DNA from: a bacterium
GTDB lineage: Bacteria > Hydrothermota > UBA3073 > JACQXS01 > JAQTXJ01
DNA length: 64,000 bases
NCBI GenBank assembly: GCA_028716385.1
Contig: JAQUPX010000002.1
Coordinates: 1-64,000, forward strand
Direction of reading: 5' to 3'
Below the pieces are notes generated by a model, which was not told where the DNA came from, did not search any database, and was given only the letters and a program-made list of their open reading frames with translations. The position numbers and the translations under genes are program-made. Shown one piece after another: positions 9,453 to 18,688 of the stretch; the stretch's first letter is position 1; each line of letters opens with the position of its first letter.

Positions 9453-10556
9453 ATGCAAAGATTTAATCTTTTTTCGCCTACTAAAATCATATTTGGAGAG
9501 GCTAAAATCCAAACTCTTCCTGATTTTTTGCCTGTAAATTCGAATGAAGTTTTGATAGTTACGGGTAAAAATTCTTCTAAAACTAACGGTGCCCTAAATA
9601 TAGTCCAAACTATACTGAAAGATGCAAATAAAAAAATAGTTATATTTGATGAAATCGAGCCAAATCCATTAACGGATACTGTAGATTTAGGAGCTAAAAT
9701 TGCAAGAGAAAATTCCATAGATCTTGTGTTAGGTGTAGGCGGTGGTAGTCCTATGGATGCTTCTAAATGTATAGCTATGCTTGTAAACAATGAAGGCAGT
9801 ATCAAAGATTATATAAAAGGCAAAAAAATAATAAACCTTGCTTTACCGATAATAACTATACCGACTACGGCAGGAACAGGTTCGGAAGTAAATCAAAGCG
9901 TAGTTATATCGGATTCAGAAACAAAAACTAAAACGGGCGTATCCTCGGAATGTATGTTTCCACAGTTTGCTATACTTGACCCAACATTTACACTTTCTAT
10001 GCCGTACAATTTAACCGTAGATACCGGTATAGACGCTTTAACGCATGCAATTGAGGGATACCTCTCTACTAAAGCTACTCTATCATCGGATAAATTGGCG
10101 TTGGAATCCATTGAAATAATTAAAGAAGCGTTGCCGCAAGTAGTAAAAAATCGCAAAGATATATCTTTAAGAACTCAAATGCTTTATTCGTCTATGCTTG
10201 GTGGACTTGTTATATCCAAAACAGGAACTATAATGCTTCATGCAATGGGGTACCCTTTAACTACTTTTTATAATATACCTCACGGTAGGGCTAATGGGAT
10301 TTTATTGCCAACTATGTTAGAATTTCTAAAAGAGTCTAAAGTAGAGAAAATAAACACCCTTAACTATATATTTAGAGATAATATAAGAAAATTTCTTAAT
10401 GATTTAGGAATTAGCACTAAATTAAGAGATTATGGTATAATTCCGGAAGATATAATAAAATTTTTGAATAATGTATGGGGAAGACGAAATTTTGCCATAA
10501 CTCCTAAGGTAGTAACCAGGGAAGATATTATAAATCTTTACAAACAAGCTATTTAG
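9453..10556 (+). CDS. Iron-containing (group III) alcohol dehydrogenase
   Basis: 367 aa, slightly short for the family (380-390). NAD(P)-dependent oxidoreductase interconverting an alcohol and an aldehyde or ketone; cytoplasmic. The nucleotide site shows GVGGGSPMDASK (95-105) and TIPTTAGTGSE (135-145). The four metal ligands are all there: Asp194 and His198 in DTGIDALTHAIEGY, His263 in LHAMGYP and His277 in NIPHGRANG. The substrate cannot be told from sequence. A TAAACT hexamer (9443-9448) sits 4 bases before the ATG and there is no ribosome site, again the leaderless arrangement. It is not an obvious part of the queuosine cluster. Confidence 0.9.
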   Translation: MQRFNLFSPTKIIFGEAKIQTLPDFLPVNSNEVLIVTGKNSSKTNGALNIVQTILKDANKKIVIFDEIEPNPLTDTVDLGAKIARENSIDLVLGVGGGSPMDASKCIAMLVNNEGSIKDYIKGKKIINLALPIITIPTTAGTGSEVNQSVVISDSETKTKTGVSSECMFPQFAILDPTFTLSMPYNLTVDTGIDALTHAIEGYLSTKATLSSDKLALESIEIIKEALPQVVKNRKDISLRTQMLYSSMLGGLVISKTGTIMLHAMGYPLTTFYNIPHGRANGILLPTMLEFLKESKVEKINTLNYIFRDNIRKFLNDLGISTKLRDYGIIPEDIIKFLNNVWGRRNFAITPKVVTREDIINLYKQAI

Positions 10557-10595
10557 GTCGTTAAAAAGAAGAAAAAGCTTTCGGAACATAAAATC

Positions 10596-10623
10596 TTGAC
10601 AATTTTTTTATTATATATACAGT
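10596..10623 (+). promoter_or_regulatory. Promoter of tRNA-Ala, TTGACA-16-TACAGT
   Basis: A perfect -35 TTGACA (10596-10601) is followed by TACAGT (10618-10623). The predicted start is about 10 bases before the mature tRNA. The downstream lipoprotein gene has no separate promoter that I can see. Confidence 0.5.
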
Positions 10624-10639
10624 CTACAATTATCTTAAT

Positions 10640-10711
10640 GGGGGCGTAGTTCAGTGGGAGAACGCCTGGCTGGCAGCCAGGAAGTCAGGGGTTCAAATCC
10701 CCTCGCCTCCA
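10640..10711 (+). tRNA. tRNA-Ala (anticodon GGC)
   Basis: 72 bases folding as a complete cloverleaf. The acceptor stem GGGGGCG (10640-10646) pairs with CGCCTCC (10704-10710). The D stem is GTTC/GAAC, the anticodon stem CCTGG/CCAGG and the T stem AGGGG/CCCCT with loop TTCAAAT. The anticodon GGC is at 10672-10674. The G3:U70 pair, the main alanine identity element, is present. CCA is not fully encoded after the discriminator A. The ATG of the next gene is 20 bases downstream. Confidence 0.96.
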
Positions 10712-10731
10712 TAATATAAAAAGGAGACAAT

Positions 10732-12036
10732 ATGTTAAAAAAAATATTACCATTTTTTCTTGTTTTCGTGATGGGGTGTGAGCAAGGTGGAGGTTTTCGG
10801 GATATTGCTCTTGTTAGGCAGGCAAAAAGAGAAATAAGGAGGATTCGTAATGCAATTGAAGAATATAAATTAGACCATAATTGTTATCCCTCGGAAAATA
10901 GTGATTTAAAAGTACTGCTCTCTCCTTATTTGTGTAAATTTATTTATTCAGAGGGAAAAGATATTGCAGAGTATACATCAGTAGTATTAAGTAGTAGAAG
11001 TAATTTAGACCAACTAATTAGTGGTTTGTCGGGATGTGCAAGAATAAAAGATGCAGAAATTGAAGCGATATATGATAAAATTCAATCTGCATTTAAACTT
11101 TATGAACAATTACTTTCAGGAGAACAGGTAAAAACATTTTCAATAAGTCAGGATATTTCTAAATTACAAGAATTAGTTTCAAAAATAAAACCGAATGAAC
11201 TAAAAAGTTCACTTGGGGATTCGTTGATAAGGGCTACTTCTTTAGTTGTGAGTGCGACGGATAAATCAATTCAAGGTGTTTCAAAAGAGGAAGCGGATCA
11301 TTTGAAAAACATAAAATCTACTTTTGAATATTATAATTCAGAATTATCCGGTAAGAAAGATTCCCAAAGACCGGAACTTTTTGACCCGGGAAACGAATTA
11401 AAAGCATTAAAAGAACTAAACCCTGATTCAAATGCTTTTCAATCGGTAAAAGATGCGCTTGCATATTATAACAATATCAAGGGACTAGAGAGTTATTATG
11501 ATTTTTTGATTACACTCATAAAAGACATTGAGAGGTCAAAGAAAATTCTTTCAATGTTTGAAGCAAAAGTGCCGGGAGATTTAAAAGCGGCAAGAATTGT
11601 TCAAGCTCAGGCTGTTTTGCGTCGTATGGCAGACGCATTAAGAGATTACAAACGAAAAGAAGGATCTTTTCCAAATCCTGACGTAAACATTGAGGCTGTT
11701 CTTCATCCATATTTTGTGGAAACGACTGTAAGCGGGGAACGAATAGATAGATGGGAATCATCCGTAGCGTGGTTAACTGCTGTCCCCACGTATAAAACTA
11801 CAAATCCTTCTTCGGAATTTGTTTTATTGGCGCAGGCTAACAATGAAACAAAAACTCCCATATCAATTAAGCTTACCGTTCAAAACGAGTGGGATAATAT
11901 AGTTAGTGCATTTGCAGTCCCTCTGACCTATACTACGCTTGATTCTTCTCAGGCATATTTTATAAAAACCCGTGCTAAAGATACGGGTAATTCGTTTATA
12001 ACCGATAGACCACCAGTTGTAAAAAAAGGAGCTTAG
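10732..12036 (+). CDS. Predicted lipoprotein with two pseudopilin-like segments, function unknown
   Basis: 434 aa. The N-terminus is a lipoprotein signal with lipobox VMG-Cys16. Residues 24-70 (ALVRQAKREIRRIRNAIEEY ... CYPSENSDLKVLLSPYL) and 283-330 (AARIVQAQAVLRRMADALRD ... GSFPNPDVNIEAVLHPYF) are two copies of the same pattern. Each is a long helix ending in Y-K, then a G/N-x-[FY]-P turn and a short helix, as in the start of type II secretion GspG-like pseudopilins after the membrane helix. Between them lies a helical, probably coiled-coil region. The start is fixed by AAGGAG 7 bases upstream. It is adjacent to the TPR gene (no bases between stop and ATG) and is probably cotranscribed with tRNA-Ala. 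I do not recognise the family. Confidence 0.85.
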   Translation: MLKKILPFFLVFVMGCEQGGGFRDIALVRQAKREIRRIRNAIEEYKLDHNCYPSENSDLKVLLSPYLCKFIYSEGKDIAEYTSVVLSSRSNLDQLISGLSGCARIKDAEIEAIYDKIQSAFKLYEQLLSGEQVKTFSISQDISKLQELVSKIKPNELKSSLGDSLIRATSLVVSATDKSIQGVSKEEADHLKNIKSTFEYYNSELSGKKDSQRPELFDPGNELKALKELNPDSNAFQSVKDALAYYNNIKGLESYYDFLITLIKDIERSKKILSMFEAKVPGDLKAARIVQAQAVLRRMADALRDYKRKEGSFPNPDVNIEAVLHPYFVETTVSGERIDRWESSVAWLTAVPTYKTTNPSSEFVLLAQANNETKTPISIKLTVQNEWDNIVSAFAVPLTYTTLDSSQAYFIKTRAKDTGNSFITDRPPVVKKGA

Positions 12037-13281
12037 ATGAAACCATATATTTCAAGTACTTATAAAATATTGGGTTGTTTGGTATTATCTTTTATATTAG
12101 CAGGTAATGTCTTGGCTAAAGGAAAACCTGCTACGACAGAAGAGAAACAGCCCCAATTAAGTGTGGCCCAAAAATCTTATTCATTTGGGTATGAGTATCT
12201 AAAAAACAAGATGTATGACGAAGCGATAAAAAACTTTGAGACTGCGATTCAGGAGAGTGCTTCTTATATTGATGCATACTTGAATTTAAGTCTTGCATAC
12301 AAAGGGAAATGTAGATTTGATAAAATGGAAGAGACGTATAAACAAATGGAAAAGCTCTCTCCTATTAAAGCGTATTATGCGCTTGGAAGTCTTTACACTG
12401 AACTCGGCAAGAAGGATTCTGCCATAATAGAATATAAAAAAGCATTGGAACTGGATAGCACTTATGCGGATGCATTCTATGGATTAGGGTATGTATACGA
12501 AAAAATGAAAAAAGATACCGTAGTGGAAGTCTATAAAGACTCTGTGACATCTGAGTGGAAATCTATACTTGTGAAAAAAAACAGCATTGATGTTGCAATA
12601 GAATATTATAAATCTGCATTAAAATATGCTCCTAAAAATGAGAGTGTAAGGTATAGCCTTGCAAATGCGCTTATATCCCAGAAAAAGTATGACGAAGGCA
12701 TAGAAGAATTAAAGAAATTACGTGATACTTATCCTGAAGATTTGGATGTGAGAAAAGCGTTGGGACGCGCGTTTTTATCTGCTAAAAAATATAATGAAGC
12801 AAAGTCAGAATTTGAATACATTGCTCAAAAAACGCCTGATAACAGGGAAAATAAAATCAATTTCGGATATGCTTATGAAGGGTTGAAAGAATATGGTTCG
12901 GCGTTGCAATCATATAACGAAGCTATTACTCTGGATACTTCGGATGTGTACTCATATTTCCCCGCGATAAATTTATGTTTGACCCTTAGTAATTTAAGTG
13001 AAGCTACAAGATATCTTCAAAAAGCAAGAGTTGTATCTCCGGATAATCAAATTTTACATTGCCTTGCAGGAGATATACAATTCCAATCTGCTATAATTGC
13101 ATCAAAAAATAAAAATCTTGAAGGCTCGGAAAATGGTTATCAAGGGGCGCTTAATGAATATAGACTTGCCTTAAACGGAGAAGCTCCTGAATGGCAGGCA
13201 TATGCTAAAAAATACATAAAACAGGTAGAAGATAGGTTAAAAGAGGTTAAGAAAGAAATTTGGTGGCATAAATCTCGTTAG
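12037..13281 (+). CDS. Exported tetratricopeptide-repeat protein
   Basis: 414 aa with a signal peptide (about 1-27, ending NVLAKG). The rest is a solenoid of about eight TPR units, for example SFGYEYLKNKMYDEAIKNFE, ALGSLYTELGKKDSAIIEYK, YSLANALISQKKYDEGIEEL and NFGYAYEGLKEYGSALQSYN. TPR solenoids are protein-protein scaffolds. The protein is likely periplasmic, perhaps partnering the lipoprotein whose stop codon immediately precedes its ATG. The ribosome site AAAAAAGGAG lies inside the end of the upstream gene, so the pair is translationally coupled. Specific role unknown. Confidence 0.88.
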   Translation: MKPYISSTYKILGCLVLSFILAGNVLAKGKPATTEEKQPQLSVAQKSYSFGYEYLKNKMYDEAIKNFETAIQESASYIDAYLNLSLAYKGKCRFDKMEETYKQMEKLSPIKAYYALGSLYTELGKKDSAIIEYKKALELDSTYADAFYGLGYVYEKMKKDTVVEVYKDSVTSEWKSILVKKNSIDVAIEYYKSALKYAPKNESVRYSLANALISQKKYDEGIEELKKLRDTYPEDLDVRKALGRAFLSAKKYNEAKSEFEYIAQKTPDNRENKINFGYAYEGLKEYGSALQSYNEAITLDTSDVYSYFPAINLCLTLSNLSEATRYLQKARVVSPDNQILHCLAGDIQFQSAIIASKNKNLEGSENGYQGALNEYRLALNGEAPEWQAYAKKYIKQVEDRLKEVKKEIWWHKSR

Positions 13282-13394
13282 TGGGATTAAACCGATATCT
13301 TTATTCGTACCCTTGTAAAATAAGAAATATTCTTTAATTATTTATCACCAAATTAAATGGAATCTATCTTTATTAATTAAATAACAAAAAATTA

Positions 13395-13422
13395 TTGACA
13401 AACCCTTTTTTTATATTAGATT
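13395..13422 (+). promoter_or_regulatory. Promoter of acpP-fabF, TTGACA-16-TAGATT
   Basis: TTGACA (13395-13400) and TAGATT (13417-13422) with a 16-bp spacer. This leaves a leader of about 45 bases carrying a strong AGGAGG (13464-13469) before acpP. This is a leadered gene, in contrast to the leaderless ones nearby. Confidence 0.65.
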
Positions 13423-13473
13423 AGCAGCTTAACTTTAGATAGAAATAAAAGATAAGAAAAATAGGAGGTTGTA

Positions 13474-13713
13474 ATGGATATAAGGGAAGAAGTAAGAAAG
13501 ACTGTTATAGAAAAACTCGGAGTAGAAGAAACTCAGGTTGTAGATGCTGCCCGTTTTATAGATGACCTCGGTGCAGACTCTCTTGACACTGTAGAACTCG
13601 TTATGGCTTTGGAAGAAAAGTTCAGTATGGAAATTCCGGATGACGAAGCAGAAAAACTTACTACAGTCGGTAGTGCAATTAAATATATTGAAGAAAAATC
13701 AACTCCAAAGTAG
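13474..13713 (+). CDS. acpP: Acyl carrier protein
   Basis: 79 aa, standard length. Carries growing acyl chains on 4'-phosphopantetheine during type II fatty acid synthesis. The modified serine is Ser36 in the motif [16 protein letters not shown], the same position as in the Escherichia coli protein. The acidic composition and the [11 protein letters not shown] helix are typical. AGGAGG 5 bases upstream defines the start. fabF follows 11 bp downstream, the usual acpP-fabF operon. Confidence 0.97.
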   Translation: MDIREEVRKTVIEKLGVEETQVVDAARFIDDLGADSLDTVELVMALEEKFSMEIPDDEAEKLTTVGSAIKYIEEKSTPK

Positions 13714-13724
13714 TTAATTAACTT

Positions 13725-14951
13725 ATGGAAAATCGCGTTTTTGTAACGGGATTAGGTGCAGTTACGCCTATTGGTTTATCCGTCAAAGATTATTGGAATT
13801 CTTTAATTTCAGGCACATCCGGAGTATCCAATATTACAAAATTTGACACCACCGAATTCTCTGTCAAAATAGGCGCAGAAGTTAAAAATTTCGACCCGCT
13901 TACTTGTTTCTCTCCTAAAGAAGTTAAAAGAGCGGATACATTTGTTCATTATGGTATAGCCGCTGCAATTGAAGCAGTAAAAGACTCGGGATTGCAATTT
14001 GACGACCCTTTACGCGCAGGCGTAATTGTTGGTTCGGGAATAGGTGGAATAGAAACATGGGAAAGAGAATTCAGGAAACTTATAGAATCTCCGCGCAGAG
14101 TAAGCCCGTTCTTTATACCGATGATGATAATTAATTCAATTTCGGGTGAAATTGGAATAAGATTTGGCATAAAAGGACCAAATTTTAGTGTGGTATCTGC
14201 ATGCGCATCTTCTTCTCATTCGATATGTGATGCGTATAGACTTATAAAAGAGGGACTTGCCGATGTTGTCATAACGGGTGGGTCCGAAGCTGCTATAAGT
14301 CCTATGGCCGTTGCAGGATTTGCGAATATGCGCGCTTTATCTACAAGAAATGATGCACCTACTAAAGCATCACGACCTTTTGATAAAGAAAGAGATGGGT
14401 TTGTCATCGGAGAAGGTGCAGGAATTGTTGTTCTTGAAGAAGCCAATCATGCCATTAAAAGAGGTGCTAATCCTTATTGCGAACTTGCAGGTGTCGGAAT
14501 GAGCTGTGACGCATATCATATTACGGCTCCGGATTCTTCGGGTGAAGGTGCCGCAACTTCAATGAGAACGGCTTTGCAAAGTGCAGGTGTGAAACCGGAA
14601 GATGTTAGTTATATTAATCCTCACGGAACATCTACTCCTTTGAACGATATGATAGAAACTAAAGCTATCAAAATGGTATTCGGTGACCTTGCTAAAAATA
14701 TCCCTATTTCCTCTACCAAATCAATGACAGGACATTTATTAGGAGCTGCTGGCGCAATAGAACTCGTAGCTTGTGCTCTTTCTATTCGTAATTCTATGGT
14801 TCATCCTACTATTAATCTTGAAAATCCTGACCCTGAATGCGATTTGGATTATGTCCCGGGAAATGCCCGTTCTGTAAATGTAAATGTGGCAATCTCAAAT
14901 TCCTTTGGTTTCGGCGGACATAACGCAACTTTAGTTGTTAAGAAAATATAA
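13725..14951 (+). CDS. fabF: Beta-ketoacyl-ACP synthase II
   Basis: 408 aa. Condenses malonyl-ACP with acyl-ACP in fatty acid elongation. The thiolase-fold catalytic triad is complete: Cys160 ([10 protein letters not shown]), His300 ([11 protein letters not shown]) and His337 ([12 protein letters not shown]). The C-terminal FGFGGHN glycine-rich motif is also present. It follows acpP after 11 bp without a strong ribosome site of its own and presumably shares its transcript. Other fab genes are absent from the window. Confidence 0.97.
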   Translation: MENRVFVTGLGAVTPIGLSVKDYWNSLISGTSGVSNITKFDTTEFSVKIGAEVKNFDPLTCFSPKEVKRADTFVHYGIAAAIEAVKDSGLQFDDPLRAGVIVGSGIGGIETWEREFRKLIESPRRVSPFFIPMMIINSISGEIGIRFGIKGPNFSVVSACASSSHSICDAYRLIKEGLADVVITGGSEAAISPMAVAGFANMRALSTRNDAPTKASRPFDKERDGFVIGEGAGIVVLEEANHAIKRGANPYCELAGVGMSCDAYHITAPDSSGEGAATSMRTALQSAGVKPEDVSYINPHGTSTPLNDMIETKAIKMVFGDLAKNIPISSTKSMTGHLLGAAGAIELVACALSIRNSMVHPTINLENPDPECDLDYVPGNARSVNVNVAISNSFGFGGHNATLVVKKI

Positions 14952-14989
14952 TCCTCGCGTTGTATTCTAATTTTTAATAATCCTGTCTG

Positions 14990-15180
14990 AATTTTTTGTA
15001 TTCTGTTCTGTTTTTTTACTCTAAATTCTATTTTTTATCTTCATCCGTGTCCATCCGTGCAAATCCGTGGCTTTTTTTGTAGTTTCCGTTACAATAAATT
15101 ACAATTAGTTACTATAAGTTACTACGAGTTACTGTCTCCATATTCATCTGCGTCCCCGAAATAGTCCGTTTTCGGAAAAA
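14990..15180 (+). repeat. Repeat-rich intergenic stretch with CCGTG-type repeats and a 10-bp tandem array
   Basis: This gap of 270 bp has no gene. At about 15040-15070 it holds the ATCCGTG periodic repeat (CATCCGTGTCCATCCGTGCA and continuing AAATCCGTGG). At 15088-15137 it holds five tandem 10-bp units of the form (A/G)TTAC(A/T)A(T/C)(A/T)(A). The first is GTTACAATAA, the third GTTACTATAA and the fourth GTTACTACGA. The end of the gap carries the promoter of the next gene. Confidence 0.7.
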
Positions 15181-15183
15181 ATA

Positions 15184-15212
15184 TTGACAAAGTATCTTAT
15201 TATTTGTAATAA
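15184..15212 (+). promoter_or_regulatory. Promoter TTGACA-17-TAATAA before propeller cargo gene
   Basis: TTGACA at 15184-15189 and TAATAA at 15207-15212. The ATG is 9 bases after the -10 box and there is no Shine-Dalgarno, so the mRNA is probably leaderless or nearly so. Confidence 0.55.
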
Positions 15213-15221
15213 TTTTAGTTA

Positions 15222-16658
15222 ATGCTTAAAAATTATAAATTATTACTTGCTTTCGTTCTTCTTTCCTGCACGCAACTATCCGCAGACACCTGGACAAAAA
15301 CTTACGGGGGAAGTAGCGATGATTGGGGTAATTCAGTTAAGCAAACAACTGATGGCGGGTTTATTATTGCGGGCTTGATAAATTATGGAGATGTCTATTT
15401 AATCAAGACAAATTCTTTAGGAGATACTTTATGGACAAGGACTTATGGTGGTCCGGGTGCAGGGTATTCGCTTGAACGGACAACCAATGGTGGATTTATT
15501 ATTGCAGGCTATACTGCTTCTCACGGTGCAGGCGGTTATGATGTCTATCTAATCAGGGAAGATTCTGTGGGAGATACCTTATGGACAAGAACTTACGGTG
15601 GAAGTAAAGACGATAAGGGGTTTTCAGTTGCGCAGACAACCAATGACGGATTTATTATTACAGGTTGGACAAATTCTTACGGAGCAGGTAATTATGATGT
15701 TTATTTAATCAAAACTGATTCTGTTGGAGATGCCTTATGGACAAAAACTTACGGAGGAATTAACTATGATGGTGGACGGTCAGTTTTACAGGCAACTGAT
15801 GGCGGATTTATTCTTGTGGGTGGAACAGAGTCTTACGGAACAGGTAATTTCGATATTTATCTAATCAAAACTGATTCTTCAGGAGACACAGTATGGACAA
15901 GAACTTTCGGGGGAAGTGAAGATGATAGGGGCTATTCAGTTTTACAGACAAGTGATGGTGGGTTTATTGTTGCAGGTATTACGTTTTCTTACGGGGCAGG
16001 CGTCAGAGATGTCTATGTAATCAGGGTTAATTTTGCAGGAGATACCCTATGGACCAAAACTTACGGGGGAACTAACGATGATATTTGCTATTCAATTAAC
16101 CATACGAAAGATGGCGGATTTATCATTACAGGATGGACATCCTCTTATGGAGCAGGTGGTTATGATGTTTATTTAATCAAAATTGATTCTGTGGGAGATA
16201 CCTTATGGACAAGGACTTATGGTGGAAGTAGCGATGACTGGGGCAATTCCGTCGAACAAACAACTGATGACGGATTTGTTATTGCAGGATTGACATCTTC
16301 TTTCGGGGCAGGCTCTTATGATGTCTACCTAATTAAAACAGATTCCTTAGGAAATGTAGGGGTGGAAGAAAAATGGAGCGAAGTGACATCCCGCCTTGGC
16401 GGGATCAAATTAGAAGCAAGTCCAAATCTATTTACTAATCAAACAGTTTTGATGTATCAAATACCTGCCACAAGTAAAGTCTCATTAGCTCTTTACGACA
16501 TAACAGGTAGTTGCATGAAAACCCTTGTTAACGAACTCAAACCTGCCGGAACTTATAGTCTAAACCTAAATTCAAAGGGACTAAAAACCGGAGTTTATTT
16601 TCTAACCCTTTCTACCGACGCATCTAAAACTACCCAAAAAATTACTCTCCTGAAATAA
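15222..16658 (+). CDS. Secreted beta-propeller-like repeat protein with type IX sorting domain
   Basis: 478 aa. A signal peptide (about 1-21) precedes seven near-identical units of about 50 residues. Each reads like DTLWTRTYGGSSDDWGNSV, then a QTTDGGFIIAG strand, then GAGxYDVYLIKTDSxG. This is the architecture of a closed beta-propeller. A linker (about 383-395) leads to a Por/type IX sorting domain (ASPNLFTNQTVLMYQI to VYFLTLSTDASKTTQKI). The protein should be at the cell surface or released; ligand unknown. A close relative lies at 62495. An 18-bp palindrome (16388-16405) sits in the linker and encodes TSRLGGI, which looks like a repeat inserted in frame between domains. Confidence 0.88.
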   Translation: MLKNYKLLLAFVLLSCTQLSADTWTKTYGGSSDDWGNSVKQTTDGGFIIAGLINYGDVYLIKTNSLGDTLWTRTYGGPGAGYSLERTTNGGFIIAGYTASHGAGGYDVYLIREDSVGDTLWTRTYGGSKDDKGFSVAQTTNDGFIITGWTNSYGAGNYDVYLIKTDSVGDALWTKTYGGINYDGGRSVLQATDGGFILVGGTESYGTGNFDIYLIKTDSSGDTVWTRTFGGSEDDRGYSVLQTSDGGFIVAGITFSYGAGVRDVYVIRVNFAGDTLWTKTYGGTNDDICYSINHTKDGGFIITGWTSSYGAGGYDVYLIKIDSVGDTLWTRTYGGSSDDWGNSVEQTTDDGFVIAGLTSSFGAGSYDVYLIKTDSLGNVGVEEKWSEVTSRLGGIKLEASPNLFTNQTVLMYQIPATSKVSLALYDITGSCMKTLVNELKPAGTYSLNLNSKGLKTGVYFLTLSTDASKTTQKITLLK

Positions 16659-16659
16659 A

Positions 16660-16870
16660 CTCTGCATCTTTCCTATTTTTCTGTTATCTTATTTTTTTCT
16701 TGTGTTCATCCGTGCAAATCCGTTTACAAACTCTTGGGGTAATACCCCTTAGAGTTTGTTATCCAGCTCCGCTGGGGTCCGTTATCCGTGGCTAATTTTT
16801 CTGTATTCTGTTTGTATTTTTTTTAATCCTTTTTTTATTTGTGTTTATCTACGTCCAAAAATTGGATTTT
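16660..16870 (+). repeat. Intergenic repeats and hairpins
   Basis: No gene in this 254-bp gap. It contains CATCCGTGCAAATCCGT copies of the periodic repeat. It also has a long hairpin at about 16726-16757 (CAAACTCT, inner GGGG-TAATA-CCCC, then AGAGTTTG) and a CCAGC-TCC-GCTGG hairpin at about 16763-16775. Confidence 0.7.
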
Positions 16871-16874
16871 CCCC

Positions 16875-16903
16875 TTGACATTTTCCCGCTCTTTATATAT
16901 TTT
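16875..16903 (+). promoter_or_regulatory. Promoter TTGACA-17-TATTTT before LTD protein gene
   Basis: TTGACA at 16875-16880. The -10 region is TATATT (16896-16901, spacer 15) or TATTTT (16898-16903, spacer 17). The ATG at 16913 follows within 9 to 11 bases and lacks a ribosome site. Confidence 0.5.
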
Positions 16904-16912
16904 TTTTGACAA

Positions 16913-18688
16913 ATGTTGCATCTTCTATTTTGCTTATTCACTACCATTCAAGCCTCTATTCTTCCATCTGTTCCCGACGATAGTATTTCATTCGCCGTAA
17001 AGATTACAGTTTCAAATCTTAATCCCACCGATACTTCTTACGAATTTTCTGCCTGGATACGCGATACTTCCACGGATAGTAATATCTCACAAATATGGAC
17101 TCCGGATGGTTGGAGGTCGAGTTCATACCAGCCATTTTACTCTAAAACAGGACAAACCAGAAGCAATTGGATATTTTTAAAAATTTACAGGCGCTATAAC
17201 CCTGCAAGTTATTATTTTTCTTTCAAATATAAAGGCGGTGATACTGAAGAACTTAAACTCTATTACCCAAATTTTCAAATAATGGATATGCATACTTCAG
17301 GCGGATGGCTTCAGGGAACACTTTATAAAGATTCCCTTCTTACCATCCCTTACCCCAATGTTGTTGTAATTGCAAAAGATTCTTCAGAGAAACCGCTCGG
17401 TTGTTATGTAACGGAGGATAATAAAATCTCCGACAATAATCCCTCAAGAGACGGTTGGTTCTCAATTGCCGTCCCTGTCGGAAATATTTCTACCCTTGAA
17501 TTTGAAGATGTTTCAGGGAATACACTTAATGCATACCTCGCCACTACACCTCCTTTCAACATTAAACTCTATGATACTACTTTTACTGACCCTGTAATCC
17601 TTAATAATGTGTCTTTTTCCCCGGAAACGCCAACTCCCGGCGACAGCCTCTTGATTAATGTTGAACTTTATAACCCGGGTAGTGCTATTAATAATGTTAA
17701 AGTAGACGCCCTGTCCGATGATGTATTGGTTGGAACAATCACGATTAATACGCTAGCAGAACACGCTTCTTTCAACGGAATTATAGTATATAAAAATCTG
17801 CAATCCGGAAAACATAAAATAGAAATCAAACTTTCCGTCAATAACTGTGTTACAACTAAAACATTCTACATTCAGGTAGGTACGGGAAATATTATAATAA
17901 ACGAAATTATGTATAAACCCTTGACTTCCGGCGAATGGTTGGAACTTATGAACAAAAGCAATGAAGAAATAAACATCGCAAACTGGACTCTTGATAATCA
18001 AATAATAACCGATACCAACTATTACCTAAAACCTTCTTCTTTTGTCGTAATCGCAGAATCTTCTTCACAAGTTTTGAATAATATTTATGGTAATTGCAGT
18101 GTCATATCGCTTGGGAGTAGTTTCCCGAATCTAAGGGACGGCATAGACACATTAACAATAAGAGATAATTCGAATCTCGTTCAGGATTTGCTAACGTATG
18201 ATATTAACTGGGCTTCTAATTCTGAAAACGGCATATCGCTTGAAAGAATAAGTTCTGTCTCTTCTACAAATGATGGGGATAACTGGAATTCTTGTACTGT
18301 CCCATTAGGCGCAACTCCCTGTAAAATCAATTCTATATGTTTAGGGGAAAATTCTATAATATCGACTCTTAATGCTCAACCACGAATCTTTTCACCGAAC
18401 AAACACGATTCAACCGTAACTCGTATATTTTATACGTTACCGTTTACGAAAGCAATAGTTAAATTGTATGTATACGACCGCAATGGAAGATGTATCAGGA
18501 AATTGCTTGATAATTATTCTTCAGGTTCCCAGTCAAAATATATATGGCAGGAAGGTTGTGTATGGGATGGCAAAAATGACAGCGGTAGTTTCTTGACGAC
18601 CGGGATTTATATAGTGTATCTGGAAGCCAAAGATGAGTTCTCAACTAAAGCCATTTCAAATAAAACCACCGTAGTTCTAAAAAAGTAA
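16913..18688 (+). CDS. Secreted protein with lamin-tail domain and FlgD-like C-terminal domain
   Basis: 591 aa. A short signal peptide (about 1-15, TTIQAS) is followed by an Ig-like N-terminal part. A CARDB-like module comes next (about 235-320, with SFSPETPTPGDSLLINVELY). A lamin-tail domain (LTD, about 324-445) begins INEIMYKPLTSGEWLELMN and contains the NWTLDN turn. The C-terminal domain is FlgD-like/Por (IFSPNKHDSTVTRIFYTL to WDGKNDSGSFLTTGIYIVYL). LTD modules in bacteria occur on extracellular proteins, often with nucleases or adhesins, but no catalytic domain is visible here. Likely surface-exposed; function unknown. Confidence 0.85.
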   Translation: MLHLLFCLFTTIQASILPSVPDDSISFAVKITVSNLNPTDTSYEFSAWIRDTSTDSNISQIWTPDGWRSSSYQPFYSKTGQTRSNWIFLKIYRRYNPASYYFSFKYKGGDTEELKLYYPNFQIMDMHTSGGWLQGTLYKDSLLTIPYPNVVVIAKDSSEKPLGCYVTEDNKISDNNPSRDGWFSIAVPVGNISTLEFEDVSGNTLNAYLATTPPFNIKLYDTTFTDPVILNNVSFSPETPTPGDSLLINVELYNPGSAINNVKVDALSDDVLVGTITINTLAEHASFNGIIVYKNLQSGKHKIEIKLSVNNCVTTKTFYIQVGTGNIIINEIMYKPLTSGEWLELMNKSNEEINIANWTLDNQIITDTNYYLKPSSFVVIAESSSQVLNNIYGNCSVISLGSSFPNLRDGIDTLTIRDNSNLVQDLLTYDINWASNSENGISLERISSVSSTNDGDNWNSCTVPLGATPCKINSICLGENSIISTLNAQPRIFSPNKHDSTVTRIFYTLPFTKAIVKLYVYDRNGRCIRKLLDNYSSGSQSKYIWQEGCVWDGKNDSGSFLTTGIYIVYLEAKDEFSTKAISNKTTVVLKK

